Numbered from the stretch's first letter, positions 51,133 to 61,477 are shown. The stretch: DNA of 64,000 nucleotides from Kytococcus aerolatus (GCF_900187395.1 NZ_FYEZ01000002.1:124001-188000), one strand, 5' to 3'. Notes: generated by a model not told the origin, from the letters alone. Made by a program: numbers and translations.

Positions 51133-52428
51133 GTGAAGAGTGCCGTCGAGAACGTGAACCCCACCCGCGCGAAGGTCTCGGTGGAGGTTCCGCACGAGGA
51201 GCTGAAGCCGGCCATGGACGAGGCCTACAAGGTCATCGCCGGCCAGGTGCAGATCCCCGGCTTCCGCAAGGGCAAGGTGCCGGCGCGCATCATCGACCAG
51301 CGCTTCGGTCGTGGCACCGTGGTCCAGGAGGCCGTGAACTCGGCGATGCCGGACCTGTACGCCCAGGCGATGGTGGAGAACGAGCTCTCGCCGATCGGTG
51401 AGCCGGAGGTCGAGATCACCGACGTCCCGGTCGCCGACGGCGACCCGCTGAAGTTCACCGTCGAGGTGGACGTGCGCCCGACGATCGAGCTGCCCGACAC
51501 CGACGGCCTCGAGGTCGAGGTCGACGCCGTCGAGGTGTCCGACGAGGACGTCGAGAAGCGCATGGAGGACCTGCGGGAGCGCTTCGGCACGCTCAAGGGG
51601 GTCGACCGGGCCGCGCAGGCCGACGACCACGTCTCCATCGACCTCAAGGCCGAGATCGACGGCGAGGAGATCGACACGGTCGAGGGCGTGAGCTACCAGA
51701 TCGGCCAGGGCACCATGATCGAGGGGCTGGACGAGGCCCTGACCGGCATGGAGGCCGGCCAGACCAAGACCTTCACCGCCCCGCTGGCCGGTGGCGAGCG
51801 TCAGGGCGAGGACTCCGAGGTCACCGTGACCGTCCAGTCCGTCAAGGAGCGCGAGCTGCCGGAGGTGGACGACGAGTTCGCCCAGCTGGCCTCCTCCTTC
51901 GACACCGTCGACGAGCTGCGGGAGGACCTGCGCAAGCAGGCCGAGCGCAACGCCGCCTTTGGTCAGGGCGTGGCCGCCCGCGACAAGATCCTCGAGAAGC
52001 TCCTGGCGGAGATCGACATCCCGGTGCCGGAGAAGATCGTCGAGGCCGAGGTCGTGGCGCACCTGGAGGGCGAGAACCGCCTCGACGACGACGCCCACCG
52101 TGAGGAGGTGCGCACCAGCACCGAGGAGGCGCTGCGGGCCCAGTTCCTCCTCGATGCCCTGGTGGAGCGCGACGAGGTCGAGATCGAGCAGAACGAGCTC
52201 CTCGAGTACCTCATGATGTCCGCCCAGCAGTCCGGCATGGACCCGAACCAGTTCATCGGCATGCTCGACCAGCAGGGCCAGATCGGGCAGGTCGTCGAGG
52301 AGGTCCGCCGTCGCAAGGCGCTGGCCAACGTCCTGGAGACCGCCAAGATCGTCGACACCAACGGCCAGCCGGTCGAGCTCGACGCGCTGGACGAGGACGA
52401 GGACGAGGCCGCCGACGCGGCCGAGTGA
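51133..52428 (+). CDS. tig: Trigger factor
   Basis: A 431-residue ribosome-associated chaperone with peptidyl-prolyl isomerase activity. The ribosome-binding signature GFRKGKVPARIIDQRFG is at about residues 43-59, the FKBP-like PPIase domain at about 150-240 (DDHVSIDLKAEIDG, FTAPLAGGERQGEDSEVTV), and the C-terminal helical arms end in an acidic tail. It heads the tig-clpP1-clpP2-clpX cluster seen in most bacteria; a hairpin separates it from clpP1. Confidence 0.96.
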   Translation: MKSAVENVNPTRAKVSVEVPHEELKPAMDEAYKVIAGQVQIPGFRKGKVPARIIDQRFGRGTVVQEAVNSAMPDLYAQAMVENELSPIGEPEVEITDVPVADGDPLKFTVEVDVRPTIELPDTDGLEVEVDAVEVSDEDVEKRMEDLRERFGTLKGVDRAAQADDHVSIDLKAEIDGEEIDTVEGVSYQIGQGTMIEGLDEALTGMEAGQTKTFTAPLAGGERQGEDSEVTVTVQSVKERELPEVDDEFAQLASSFDTVDELREDLRKQAERNAAFGQGVAARDKILEKLLAEIDIPVPEKIVEAEVVAHLEGENRLDDDAHREEVRTSTEEALRAQFLLDALVERDEVEIEQNELLEYLMMSAQQSGMDPNQFIGMLDQQGQIGQVVEEVRRRKALANVLETAKIVDTNGQPVELDALDEDEDEAADAAE

Positions 52429-52465
52429 CCTGACTCCCGCCCCCTTCCGCTGGGGGCGAACAGCC

Positions 52466-52493
52466 GCACCCCCGGGACGAAACCCGGGGGTGC
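52466..52493 (+). terminator. Hairpin terminator after tig
   Basis: An 11-bp perfect stem (52466-52476 with 52483-52493) with a 6-nt loop, 38 bases after the stop. Confidence 0.8.
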
Positions 52494-52548
52494 GCGCGTT
52501 AGCGTCCAACGAAGAGACGCCCGACGTCCGACGAAGGAGAAGACGCAC

Positions 52549-53256
52549 GTGAGCGAGCACAACGCACCGATCCCTGCCCAGGCCTCGGAGGGGGCCCGGC
52601 TGGCGGGGCTGGACGACCAGATCTACAACCGGCTGTTGAAGGAGCGCATCGTCTTCCTCGGCTCCGACGTGCGTGACGACAACGCCAACGCCATCTGCGC
52701 GCAGCTGCTGCTGCTCTCGGCGGAGGACCCGAATGCCGACATCTGGCTGTACATCAACTCCCCGGGCGGCTCGGTGACGGCCGGCATGGCGATCTTCGAC
52801 ACCATGAACTGGATCCCCAACGACGTCGCGACCGTGGCCATGGGCCTGGCCGCCTCGATGGGCCAGTTCCTCCTCTCGGCGGGCACTCCGGGCAAGCGGT
52901 ACGCGACCCCGCACTCGCGGGTGATGATGCACCAGCCCTCCGGCGGCGTCGGTGGCACGGCCTCGGACATCAAGATCCAGGCCGAGCAGCTCCTGCACAT
53001 CAAGCGCCAGATGGCCGAGCTCATCGCCCAGCACACCGGGCAGACCGTCGAGCAGATCACCCAGGACTCCGACCGAGACCGCTGGTTCACCGCGGCCGAG
53101 GCCAAGGAGTACGGCTTCGTCGACCACGTCTTCCAGACCTCGACCGACACGCGGGACGTGCAGAAGAGCGAGGTCGCCGGCGAGGAGCACGCCCACGGAG
53201 CCCCCGACCAGGGCGAGGGCGACCCGGCCTCGCCGTCCGGGGAGGGGGAGAAGTGA
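52549..53256 (+). CDS. clpP1: ATP-dependent Clp protease proteolytic subunit, ClpP1
   Basis: A 235-residue serine peptidase that forms the barrel of the Clp protease. Catalytic Ser in [15 protein letters not shown], His in [11 protein letters not shown] and Asp in [14 protein letters not shown]. The tail after residue 200 is long, acidic and glycine-rich. In actinobacteria ClpP1 and ClpP2 form a mixed 14-mer; the second gene overlaps by GTGA. Confidence 0.95.
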   Translation: MSEHNAPIPAQASEGARLAGLDDQIYNRLLKERIVFLGSDVRDDNANAICAQLLLLSAEDPNADIWLYINSPGGSVTAGMAIFDTMNWIPNDVATVAMGLAASMGQFLLSAGTPGKRYATPHSRVMMHQPSGGVGGTASDIKIQAEQLLHIKRQMAELIAQHTGQTVEQITQDSDRDRWFTAAEAKEYGFVDHVFQTSTDTRDVQKSEVAGEEHAHGAPDQGEGDPASPSGEGEK

Positions 53257-53960
53257 GCCTGCCCCTCGACCCCACCGCGTACCGCACGCCCCAGATGTCC
53301 GGAGGGACCATGAACCACGCCGAACACGGCCGCCTGGCCGTCCCTGGCCCCAGCTCCCGCTACGTGCTCCCGCAGTTCGAGGAGCGCACCGCCTACGGCA
53401 CGAAGCGCCAGGACCCCTACACCAAGCTCTTCGAGGACCGCATCATCTTCTGCGGCGTCCAGATCGACGACGCCTCGGCGGACGACATCATCGCCCAGCT
53501 GCTGGTGCTGGAGTCGCAGGACCCGGACCGTGACGTGCTCATGTACATCAACTCCCCGGGCGGCTCGTTCACCGCGATGACGGCCATCTACGACACGATG
53601 CAGTTCATCCGCCCCGACGTGCAGACCTTCGTGCTCGGCCAGGCCGCCTCGGCCGGTGCCGTGCTGCTGGCGGCCGGTGCGCCGGGCAAGCGCTTCGCGC
53701 TGCCGAACTCGCGCATCCTCATTCACCAGCCCGCGATGGAGGGCATGGGCGGCATGGCCTCCGACCTGGAGATCACCGCCAACGAGGTGCTGCGCATGCG
53801 CACCTGGCTGGAGGAGACCTGGGCCAAGCACTCCGGGCAGACCGCGGAGAAGGTCCGCCAGGACATCGAGCGCGACAAGATCCTCTCCGCCGAGGAGGCC
53901 AAGGAGTACGGCCTGGTGGACGCCGTGCTGCCGAGCCGCAAGGCCGCGCTGGAGGGCTGA
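53253..53960 (+). CDS. clpP2: ATP-dependent Clp protease proteolytic subunit, ClpP2
   Basis: A 235-residue paralogue of ClpP1. Catalytic Ser in [15 protein letters not shown], His in [12 protein letters not shown] and Asp in [14 protein letters not shown]. The N-terminus is extended by about 20 residues, and a second in-frame ATG at 53310 ([11 protein letters not shown]) is possible. It works with ClpP1 and ClpX or ClpC1. Confidence 0.95.
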   Translation: MSLPLDPTAYRTPQMSGGTMNHAEHGRLAVPGPSSRYVLPQFEERTAYGTKRQDPYTKLFEDRIIFCGVQIDDASADDIIAQLLVLESQDPDRDVLMYINSPGGSFTAMTAIYDTMQFIRPDVQTFVLGQAASAGAVLLAAGAPGKRFALPNSRILIHQPAMEGMGGMASDLEITANEVLRMRTWLEETWAKHSGQTAEKVRQDIERDKILSAEEAKEYGLVDAVLPSRKAALEG

Positions 53961-53987
53961 TCCCCCCGGCACCCGCGCACCGCACGA

Positions 53988-54017
53988 CGAGGCCGTCACC
54001 GGAGGGTGGCGGCCTCG
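53988..54017 (+). terminator. Hairpin terminator between clpP2 and clpX
   Basis: CGAGGCCG pairs with CGGCCTCG, plus CACC with GGTG inside. It suggests clpX has its own promoter in the next 100 bases. Confidence 0.75.
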
Positions 54018-54121
54018 CTGTCGGTGGGCGGAGGTAGCGTGAGGGCAACGCCCGACGGGGCGCCCGCAGGGGGCGTTCCCCGGTGCACGGACGTGCGGCG
54101 GGCAGCACGGGAGGAGTGGCC

Positions 54122-55393
54122 ATGACGCGTTCCGGCACGGGTGCCGACTACCTGACCTGCTCCTTCTGCGGCAAGAGTCAGAAGCAGGTCCGCAAGCTCA
54201 TCGCCGGACCGAGCGTGTACATCTGCGACGAGTGCATCGAGCTGTGCAACGAGATCATCGAGGAGGAGTTCCCCACCGCGACCGTGGAGAGCCTCGAGAA
54301 GATCCCGACGCCGCGGGAGATCCACGCCTTCCTGGGGGACTACGTGGTCGGGCAGGAGGCCGCCAAGCGGTCGCTGGCCGTCGCGGTCTACAACCACTAC
54401 AAGCGGGTCGAGGCCAGCGGGTCCCGCCCGGAGGACGACGAGGCGCCGGAGGTGGCCAAGTCGAACATCCTCCTCATCGGGCCGACGGGGACGGGCAAGA
54501 CCTACCTGGCCCAGACCCTGGCCCGGATGCTGCAGGTGCCCTTCGCCATCGCCGACGCCACCGCGCTCACCGAGGCGGGCTACGTCGGCGAGGACGTCGA
54601 GAACATCCTGCTCAAGCTCATCCAGGCCGCCGACGGGGACATCGCCCGCGCGCAGACCGGGATCATCTACATCGACGAGATCGACAAGATCACGCGCAAG
54701 AGCGAGAACCCGTCGATCACGCGCGACGTGTCGGGGGAGGGCGTCCAGCAGGCGCTGCTGAAGATCCTGGAGGGCACCACCGCCTCGGTGCCGCCGCAGG
54801 GTGGGCGCAAGCACCCCAACCAGGAGTTCGTGCAGATCGAGACGCACGATATCCTCTTCATCGTCGGGGGTGCCTTCGCCGGGCTGGAGGACATCGTCCG
54901 GGAGCGGGAGGGCTCCGGGGGGCTGGGCTTCGGGGCCTCGCTGCAGGTGCGGCAGGCCGAGGGGGAGCTGCTGCGCAAGGTGCGCCCGGAGGATCTGGTG
55001 CGCTTCGGGCTCATCCCAGAGTTCATCGGCCGCCTGCCGGTGCTCACCACCGTCGACGCGCTGGACACCGAGGCCCTGGTCGACATCCTCACCACCCCCC
55101 GCAACGCCCTGGTGAAGCAGTACCAGCACATGTTCTCCCTCGACGGGGTCGAGCTGGAGTTCACCGAGGGGGCCACCCGGGCGGTGGCCGAGCGCGCCAT
55201 GGAGCGCGGCACCGGTGCGCGGGGGCTCCGTTCGATCATGGAGGACATCCTCCAGCCGGTGATGTTCGACATCCCCAGCGACGACGAGATCGAGCGGGTG
55301 GTGATCTCCGAGGAGGTCGTCGCCCACAGCGCCGAGCCGCTGGTGGTGCGCCGCGGCGAGGGCTCCAAGCGTTCCCGGCGCAAGAGCGCCTGA
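54122..55393 (+). CDS. clpX: Clp protease ATP-binding subunit ClpX
   Basis: A 423-residue AAA+ unfoldase. N-terminal zinc-binding domain ([26 protein letters not shown]), Walker [19 protein letters not shown], Walker [13 protein letters not shown] and the sensor-2 region [19 protein letters not shown]. It recognises tagged proteins and feeds them to ClpP. The ATG follows GGGAGGAG. Confidence 0.97.
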   Translation: MTRSGTGADYLTCSFCGKSQKQVRKLIAGPSVYICDECIELCNEIIEEEFPTATVESLEKIPTPREIHAFLGDYVVGQEAAKRSLAVAVYNHYKRVEASGSRPEDDEAPEVAKSNILLIGPTGTGKTYLAQTLARMLQVPFAIADATALTEAGYVGEDVENILLKLIQAADGDIARAQTGIIYIDEIDKITRKSENPSITRDVSGEGVQQALLKILEGTTASVPPQGGRKHPNQEFVQIETHDILFIVGGAFAGLEDIVREREGSGGLGFGASLQVRQAEGELLRKVRPEDLVRFGLIPEFIGRLPVLTTVDALDTEALVDILTTPRNALVKQYQHMFSLDGVELEFTEGATRAVAERAMERGTGARGLRSIMEDILQPVMFDIPSDDEIERVVISEEVVAHSAEPLVVRRGEGSKRSRRKSA

Positions 55394-55407
55394 GAGGGGA
55401 GCCGGGC

Positions 55408-55980
55408 GTGCGGACCACCCTGGAGGCCGGGCAGCAGCTCCCGCGACAGTCCACCGGCGTGACCTGCGGGGCGGCCAGCCTCGTGGTGGCCGAACGGCTC
55501 CTGGAGGGGATGCCCCTGCCGGCCCCGGACGACACGGTGGAGGCCGAGGACTTCCGGGGAGCCGAGCTCACGCGCTTCGGCCGCACCAACAACCCGTGGG
55601 AGGCACGGGCTCTGCGCGCGCCCTGGCCGATGGCGCTGGGCACCCCGCCGTGGGGCGCGCTGGCCGAGCTGCGGGGCGTCGTGCGTCGGGAGCGGGGCGG
55701 TTGCCCGCGCTACGTGCTGCGCCAGGTGTGGCGCGGGGGAGCGGAGGCCCTCGCCGGGGCGCTGGAGGGGATCGCGGCGGACCTGCCCGCCCTGCTCTAC
55801 GTCGGGCAGCGGACCATGCCCCGCCACGTCTGCGTGGTGGCGGCCGACTCCTCCGGCCGGTGGGTGCTCTACGACCCGGCGGCCGGCACCGTCGTGCCCG
55901 CCGACGTGGACGCCCTGGCGGCCGGGGAGCAGCGGGTCGCGGGCTGGCGCCAGCCCTGGCTCGTCATCGCACCCCGCTGA
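55408..55980 (+). CDS. C39-like (papain-fold) hypothetical protein
   Basis: A 190-residue protein 15 bases after clpX. It shows the order of a C39-type cysteine peptidase: LPRQSTGVTCGAASLVVAERL (Gln, then Cys in TCGAAS), TMPRHVCVVAADSSG (His) and WVLYDPAAGTVVPAD (Asp/Asn position). The protein lacks a signal peptide and transporter domain. A protease or transglutaminase-like role is possible, but the middle region is divergent. GTG at 55408 with GGGGAG upstream. Confidence 0.65.
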   Translation: MRTTLEAGQQLPRQSTGVTCGAASLVVAERLLEGMPLPAPDDTVEAEDFRGAELTRFGRTNNPWEARALRAPWPMALGTPPWGALAELRGVVRRERGGCPRYVLRQVWRGGAEALAGALEGIAADLPALLYVGQRTMPRHVCVVAADSSGRWVLYDPAAGTVVPADVDALAAGEQRVAGWRQPWLVIAPR

Positions 55981-55996
55981 CGAGCCAGGGGCGGGG

Positions 55997-56338
55997 TCAG
56001 GACCCCCGCAGCTCCGGTTGGTGCTTACCGATCCGCCACGGCAGCAGCCACGCCACCAGAGGGACGGCGGCCAGCGCCCAGAGGGCTGGCCACGGCAGGT
56101 CGGTCGCCCGCCATGCGGCCAGGGCGGCGAGGGCGGTGAGGACCGGCGGAACGATCGCCACGAACCGGTCGGCACCGCGCGGTTCCCCCTTCGTGCGGCC
56201 GCTGACGAAAGCCAGACCGGCCAGGAGGGACACCACGAGGCAGACGGCACCAACCACCAGGAGCCCCTGGCCCCCCAGCGACACGGCGGCCGACCCGAAC
56301 AGAGCAGCAAGGAGCCATGGGATGTTCATGCGTGTCAT
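55997..56338 (-). CDS. Small membrane protein (possible immunity partner)
   Basis: A 113-residue protein with four hydrophobic segments: WLLAALFGSAAVSLGG, LLVVGAVCLVVSLLAGLAFVSG, AIVPPVLTALAALAAWRA and PWPALWALAAVPLVAWLLP. No family recognised. It lies 26 bases downstream of a gene for a secreted bacteriocin-like protein, on the same strand, which would fit an immunity or export helper; this is inference. Confidence 0.6.
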   Translation of the reverse strand: MTRMNIPWLLAALFGSAAVSLGGQGLLVVGAVCLVVSLLAGLAFVSGRTKGEPRGADRFVAIVPPVLTALAALAAWRATDLPWPALWALAAVPLVAWLLPWRIGKHQPELRGS

Positions 56339-56364
56339 CGGCTCGCCCCTCTCATGTTCGGGTG

Positions 56365-56928
56365 TTAGCGCGACCACGGAGTGGCGCACCACGCACCGCC
56401 GGCCGCGAGGGAGGCCGCGAGCCCCACAGCGCCGCCCTTGACGGCCTGGCGGCCCAGGAACTTGACCATCGCCTCAGCGGCGTCCTTCCACGCGTGCCGG
56501 TTGATGTAGCCAAGGATCGTACCTTCGGCTGAGCCGAAGATGAGACCGAAGCCGGTGTAGTTCAGGACACACTCGCCATAACTCGTTCCGGCTGTGTGTA
56601 CCAGGCCATCCCGCTGGCTGGAGGAAGCATCGGTGCGCGCCACCTTCGTGAACTCATGAATGATGGCCCCGCCCTCGACGGGGCCAAAGCGCTCAATGAT
56701 GCCAGCGCGGTCGATCACGAACGTACCGTCGGGGCGCTGCTGCATGCCATCGGTGAAGAGAGCCTCGAGGTCAGAGGCCAGCTGGTCGACCTCCTCCGGA
56801 CTGACGGCATCGGAGGAGGTCACGCCCATGTCGTCTGTGGGTGTGGTTGGGGAGGCCGCCGCTGTGGAGACAGAGGTTAGACCGAGTGCCACTGCGGCAA
56901 GACCTGCGGGGACGGTTCGAGAGAACAT
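56365..56928 (-). CDS. Secreted protein with bacteriocin-like C-terminus
   Basis: A 187-residue protein. A signal peptide (MFSRTVPAGLAAVALGLTSVSTAAA) is followed by an acidic propeptide-like region (EEVDQLASDLEALFTDGM). The C-terminal 70 residues start YGECVLNYTGFGLIFGSAEG and end with KGGAVGLAASLAAGGAWCATPW, glycine/alanine-rich hydrophobic helices between two cysteines. This design is shared by secreted antimicrobial-type proteins of Gram-positives whose function is mostly unproven. The small membrane protein gene follows. Confidence 0.6.
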   Translation of the reverse strand: MFSRTVPAGLAAVALGLTSVSTAAASPTTPTDDMGVTSSDAVSPEEVDQLASDLEALFTDGMQQRPDGTFVIDRAGIIERFGPVEGGAIIHEFTKVARTDASSSQRDGLVHTAGTSYGECVLNYTGFGLIFGSAEGTILGYINRHAWKDAAEAMVKFLGRQAVKGGAVGLAASLAAGGAWCATPWSR

Positions 56929-57057
56929 GAAGTCTTTCTCAGGTTGCGAGGTTCTTGCCCGTGCACCCTGACAGGCGCCCGGGGGGGGGATGTCAAACTC
57001 CGGGTCCCCGCACAGCGCCCGGTGGTTGGGGCGGTTCAGGCTGTCTCGGTCGGCCTC

Positions 57058-59712
57058 TCAGTCCTTCTTCGGCTTCTCGACCTTGACCAGCTCGGTGTCG
57101 CGGACCTCGAGGGTGTCGGCCTCCACCTCGGTGACCTCGCAGACCACGTGCCCGGAGGCGACGACGTCCTCCCAGGCGCGGTGGGCGGCCTCCCGCTGGG
57201 CGGCCGGACCGGCCAGGGTCATGGCGGTCACCTGGGCGCGCATCCCCAGCTTCGCCTCGGACTTCGCCTTGCGGATACCGGCCAGCACGGCGGCGGCGGC
57301 CGCCTTCACCCCGGCGGCCTCGGTGGCGCCCTCGGGGGTCACCTCGGCGGCGGTGGGCCAGGCGGCGCGGTGCACGGAGCCGCTGTGCCACCAGCTCCAG
57401 ACCTCCTCGGTCGCGAACGGGATGAAGGGGGCCAGCAGGCGCAGCTGCACGTCCAGGGCCACCCGCAGGGCAGCGCGCGCGCTCGTGGTCGCGGCGGAGG
57501 CCTCGGCCTCGTCGCCCCCGTAGGCGCGGGCCTTGACCAGTTCCAGGTAGTCGTCGCAGAACGACCAGAAGAACGCCTCGGTCACCTCGAGGGCCTTGGT
57601 GTAGTCCCAGGCCTCGAAGCCCGCGGTGGCCTGCTCGACCACCCGCGCCAGCTCCAGCAGCAGCGACTGGTCCACCGGCTCGGTCACCTGCGCGAGCAGC
57701 TGCTCCGGGTGCTCGGCACCGTCCACCTCGCCGAAGCCGAGGGCGAACTTCGAGGCGTTCAGGAGCTTGATGGCCAACCGGCGGCCGACCTTCATCTGCT
57801 GGGCGTCGAAGGCGGTGTCCACGCCCTGGCGGGCCGAGGCCGCCCAGTAGCGCACCGCATCGGACCCGTGCTCCTCGAGCAGGTCCACGGGGGTGACCAC
57901 GTTGCCCTTGGACTTGGACATCTTCTTGCGGTCCGGGTCCAGGATCCAGCCGTTCAGGGTGGCGTTCCACCACGGCACGGTGCCGTGCTCGTGGTGGGCG
58001 CGCACGATGGTGGAGAACAGCCAGGTGCGGATGATGTCGTGCCCCTGCGGCCGCATGTCCATCGGGAAGACCATCTCGAACAGCTCGGGGTCGTTGCGCC
58101 ACCCGCCGATGATCTGCGGGCTCAGCGAGCTGGTGGCCCAGGTGTCGAGCACGTCCGGGTCCGCGGCGAACCCGCCCGGCTGGTCGCGCTGGGACTCCTC
58201 GTAGCCCGGTGCGGTGTCGGTCTGCGGGTCGACGGGCAGGTCGGCATCGGCGGGCGTGATGGGGTTCTCGTGGTCCGGCTCGCCGTCGGCGTCCAGCGGG
58301 TACCAGATGGGGAAGGGCACCCCGAAGAAGCGCTGGCGGCTCACCAGCCAGTCGCCGTTGAGGCCCTCGATCCAGTTGGCGTGGCGGCGCTCCATGTAGG
58401 CCGGGTGGAAGTCCACCTCGGCCCCGCGTTCGATGAGGGCGCGGTTCAGCTCCGCATCGCGCCCACCGTTGCGGATGTACCACTGGCGGGAGGTCACGAT
58501 CTCCAGCGGCTTGTCACCCTTCTCGAAGAAGTTGGCCTTGCGCTGGGTCTTCTCCGGCTCGCCCACCAGCTCGCCGGACTCGCGCAGCGCGGTGACCGTG
58601 TTCTCCCGCGCGGTGTGCACGGTCTTGGTCGCGAGCTGCTCGGCGTAGAGCTCCGCACCGGGGCCGTCGGCCAGCCACGCGGGGGTCTCGCCGGTGAGGC
58701 GACCGTTGCGGGTGATGACCGAGCGCGTCGGCAGCTGCAGCTCGCGCCACCAGGTCACGTCGGTGAGGTCACCGAAGGTGCAGCACATGGCGATGCCGGC
58801 GCCCTTGTCCATCTCGGCGGCCGCGTGGGCGATGACGGGCACCTCCACGCCGAACAGCGGCGTGCGCACCGTGGATCCGAACAGGTTCTGGTAGCGCTCG
58901 TCGTCGGGGTGGGCGATGAGGGCGACGCACGCCGGGAGCAGCTCGGGACGGGTGGTCTCGACCTCCACGTCACCCTGCGGCCCGTGGAACGCGATGCGGT
59001 GGTATGCGCCCGGGTAGTCGCGGGCCTCGAGCTCGGCCTGGGCCACGGCCGTCTGGAAGGTGACGTCCCACAGCCCCGGCGCCTCGGCGGAGTAGGCCTC
59101 GCCGCGCTGGAGGTTGCGCAGGAAGGCCTGCTGGCTGGTGGCCCGGGCGTTGTCGTCAATGGTGCGGTACTGGTAGTTCCAGTCCAGCGAGAGGCCCAGC
59201 CGGCGGAAGAGCTCCTCGAAGGCCTTCTCGTCCTTGACCGTCAGCTCGTGGCACAGCTCGATGAAGTTGGGGCGGCTGACCGGCTGCTGGTTGGCGGCCT
59301 TGGTGGACTTGCCGTCGCCCCCCCGCTGCGGCGGCTCGTAGCCCTCCACGTAGGGCTGGGTGATGTCACCGCGCACGCCGTAGTAGTTCTGCACCCGGCG
59401 CTCGGTGGGCAGACCGTTGTCGTCCCAGCCGATGGGGTAGAACACCTCCGCGCCGGTCATGCGCTTGTAGCGCGCCATGCAGTCTGCCTGCGTGTAGCCG
59501 AACACGTGCCCCACGTGGAGCGACCCGGAGGCCGTCGGGGGAGGGGTGTCGATGGTGAACAGCTGCTCGCGGGGGAGCGACGCGGCGCGGGCGCGGTCGA
59601 AGGCATAGGTGTCCTGCTCCTCCCATACGCCCGTCCACCGGTCCTCGAGGCCGTCGAGGGACGGCTTCTCGGGCAGGTGGGCGGGGCGGGTTCCGGCGGT
59701 GGAGTCAGTCAT
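57058..59712 (-). CDS. valS: Valyl-tRNA synthetase
   Basis: An 884-residue class I aminoacyl-tRNA synthetase. The HIGH motif is PPTASGSLHVGHVFGYTQAD and KMSKS is KKMSKSKGNVVTP; WYIRNGGRD and a CP1 editing domain lie between. It has only a short C-terminal extension, so the coiled-coil tail of some ValRS enzymes is absent, as in the archaeal-like group found in several actinobacteria. ATG at 59712. Confidence 0.96.
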   Translation of the reverse strand: MTDSTAGTRPAHLPEKPSLDGLEDRWTGVWEEQDTYAFDRARAASLPREQLFTIDTPPPTASGSLHVGHVFGYTQADCMARYKRMTGAEVFYPIGWDDNGLPTERRVQNYYGVRGDITQPYVEGYEPPQRGGDGKSTKAANQQPVSRPNFIELCHELTVKDEKAFEELFRRLGLSLDWNYQYRTIDDNARATSQQAFLRNLQRGEAYSAEAPGLWDVTFQTAVAQAELEARDYPGAYHRIAFHGPQGDVEVETTRPELLPACVALIAHPDDERYQNLFGSTVRTPLFGVEVPVIAHAAAEMDKGAGIAMCCTFGDLTDVTWWRELQLPTRSVITRNGRLTGETPAWLADGPGAELYAEQLATKTVHTARENTVTALRESGELVGEPEKTQRKANFFEKGDKPLEIVTSRQWYIRNGGRDAELNRALIERGAEVDFHPAYMERRHANWIEGLNGDWLVSRQRFFGVPFPIWYPLDADGEPDHENPITPADADLPVDPQTDTAPGYEESQRDQPGGFAADPDVLDTWATSSLSPQIIGGWRNDPELFEMVFPMDMRPQGHDIIRTWLFSTIVRAHHEHGTVPWWNATLNGWILDPDRKKMSKSKGNVVTPVDLLEEHGSDAVRYWAASARQGVDTAFDAQQMKVGRRLAIKLLNASKFALGFGEVDGAEHPEQLLAQVTEPVDQSLLLELARVVEQATAGFEAWDYTKALEVTEAFFWSFCDDYLELVKARAYGGDEAEASAATTSARAALRVALDVQLRLLAPFIPFATEEVWSWWHSGSVHRAAWPTAAEVTPEGATEAAGVKAAAAAVLAGIRKAKSEAKLGMRAQVTAMTLAGPAAQREAAHRAWEDVVASGHVVCEVTEVEADTLEVRDTELVKVEKPKKD

Positions 59713-59896
59713 GGGGCCATCTTCGCACTTCCCGGCGCCCCGTCGGCAGCCCCTCGGAGAGGCGGTGCAGCGCAGGTTCGTGCCGGTGCCCCCCGGGGGC
59801 TGCTGGTCGGCGGAGGTCACCCTGAGGTGTCGGGTCGATAACGTTTTGTGCACGATGCGTCTCGTTTGCTAGTGGCCCGGGGCGGGTGTTGGTTCG

Positions 59897-61477
59897 GTGG
59901 CGAACATGAACTCACTCAGCCCCGTACCAGTCCGGGCGGACTGGAAGACATCCCTTGAACAGAACATCAACGATTTCTTCGATCCGATCCAGGAGAAGTT
60001 CGCGGAGATCATCTTCTACCCGATCACCTTCGGCGACGTCGAGGTCCCCTTCGTCGTGATCTGGCTGGTGCTCGCCGGCATCATCGTCACGCTGTACACC
60101 GTGTTCATCCAGTTCCGGGGCCTGCCGACGGCCCTGGACGTGGTCCGCGGCAAGTACTCCACGGAGTCCGACCCGGGCGAGATCACGCACTTCCAGGCAC
60201 TGTCCTCGGCCCTCTCGGGCACCGTCGGCCTCGGTAACATCGCCGGTGTCGGTGTTGCCGTGGCCGTCGGTGGACCGGGTGCCACCTTCTGGATGATCCT
60301 CTGTGGCCTGCTCGGCATGGCCACCAAGTTCGCGGAGTGCACCCTGGGTGTGAAGTACCGCGAGGTCCGCGAGGACGGCACCGTCGATGGTGGTCCGTTC
60401 AAGTACCTGCCCGTGGCCTACGGCAAGATCCACCCCGTCGTGGGCACGCTCATGACCGGCCTGTTCGCCATCTCGATCCTGTTCTTCGGCGCGGCCGGCG
60501 GCAACATGTTCCAGTCCAACCAGACCTACGCGCAGATGAAGAGCGTCACCGGTGGTGACGACGGCTTCCTCGGCGGCGCCGGCGCCTCGCTGTTCTTCGG
60601 CCTGGCCCTCGCCGTGATCGTCGGTCTGGTGATCATGGGTGGCATCAAGTCCATCGGCAAGGTCACCGAGAAGCTGGTCCCGGCCATGGGTCTGCTGTAC
60701 CTGGTGGCCTGTCTCGTGGTCATCGTGGTCAACATCGACCACGTGCCGGACGCCGCGACCCGCATCGTGACCGACGCGTTCAACCCCGAGGGCGTCGCCG
60801 GTGGTGTCATCGGCACGCTGATCGTCGGCTTCCAGCGCGCGGCCTTCTCGAACGAGGCCGGTCTGGGTTCGGCCCCGATCGCCCACTCCGCGGTGAAGAC
60901 CCGTCGTCCGGTCTCCGAGGGCTTCGTGGCCCTGCTGGAGCCCCTGGCCGACACCGTCATCATCTGCACCATGACGGCCCTGACGATCATCATCGCCGAC
61001 ACCCCGGAGTACAACCAGTCCATCGCCAACGCGACGGACGACGACCCGGCCACCCAGGCCCTGGACGGCGTGCTGGTGACTTCCAACGCGTTCGAGACCG
61101 TGATCCCCTGGTTCCCGTACGTGCTGGCCGTGGCGGTGGCCCTGTTCGCCATCTCCACCCAGATCACCTGGGCCTACTACGCGATGCGTGCCTGGGCCTA
61201 CCTGTTCGGTGACTCCCGCGGTTCGATGTTCGCCATCAAGGCCATCTACCTGTTCTTCACGGTCATGGGTGCGGTGCTGACCCTGACGGCGGTCATGAAC
61301 TTCGCCGACAGCTGGTTGTTCCTCTGCGCCTTCGTGAACCTGCTCGGTGTGTACCTGCTGCTGCCGGTCATCAAGCAGGAGATGAAGGAGTACCTGGCCG
61401 ACCGCAAGGCGGGCCGCCTGGACATCCTCGGCGAGGACGACCGCGAGGGTGCGACCCGCATGACGGTGGGCAGCTGA
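59897..61477 (+). CDS. Alanine/glycine:cation symporter (AgcS)
   Basis: A 526-residue membrane protein with about eleven helices. FQALSSALSGTVGLGNIAGVGVAVAVGGPGATFWM and GFQRAAFSNEAGLGSAPIAHSAV are signature blocks of the alanine or glycine:cation symporter family, which imports alanine or glycine with sodium. GTG start; ATG three codons on is possible. Confidence 0.95.
   Translation: MANMNSLSPVPVRADWKTSLEQNINDFFDPIQEKFAEIIFYPITFGDVEVPFVVIWLVLAGIIVTLYTVFIQFRGLPTALDVVRGKYSTESDPGEITHFQALSSALSGTVGLGNIAGVGVAVAVGGPGATFWMILCGLLGMATKFAECTLGVKYREVREDGTVDGGPFKYLPVAYGKIHPVVGTLMTGLFAISILFFGAAGGNMFQSNQTYAQMKSVTGGDDGFLGGAGASLFFGLALAVIVGLVIMGGIKSIGKVTEKLVPAMGLLYLVACLVVIVVNIDHVPDAATRIVTDAFNPEGVAGGVIGTLIVGFQRAAFSNEAGLGSAPIAHSAVKTRRPVSEGFVALLEPLADTVIICTMTALTIIIADTPEYNQSIANATDDDPATQALDGVLVTSNAFETVIPWFPYVLAVAVALFAISTQITWAYYAMRAWAYLFGDSRGSMFAIKAIYLFFTVMGAVLTLTAVMNFADSWLFLCAFVNLLGVYLLLPVIKQEMKEYLADRKAGRLDILGEDDREGATRMTVGS

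Noticed and set aside
56944-59841. A 965-codon plus-strand frame opposite valS
   Set aside because: Shadow of valS; the minus strand carries the HIGH and KMSKS motifs.
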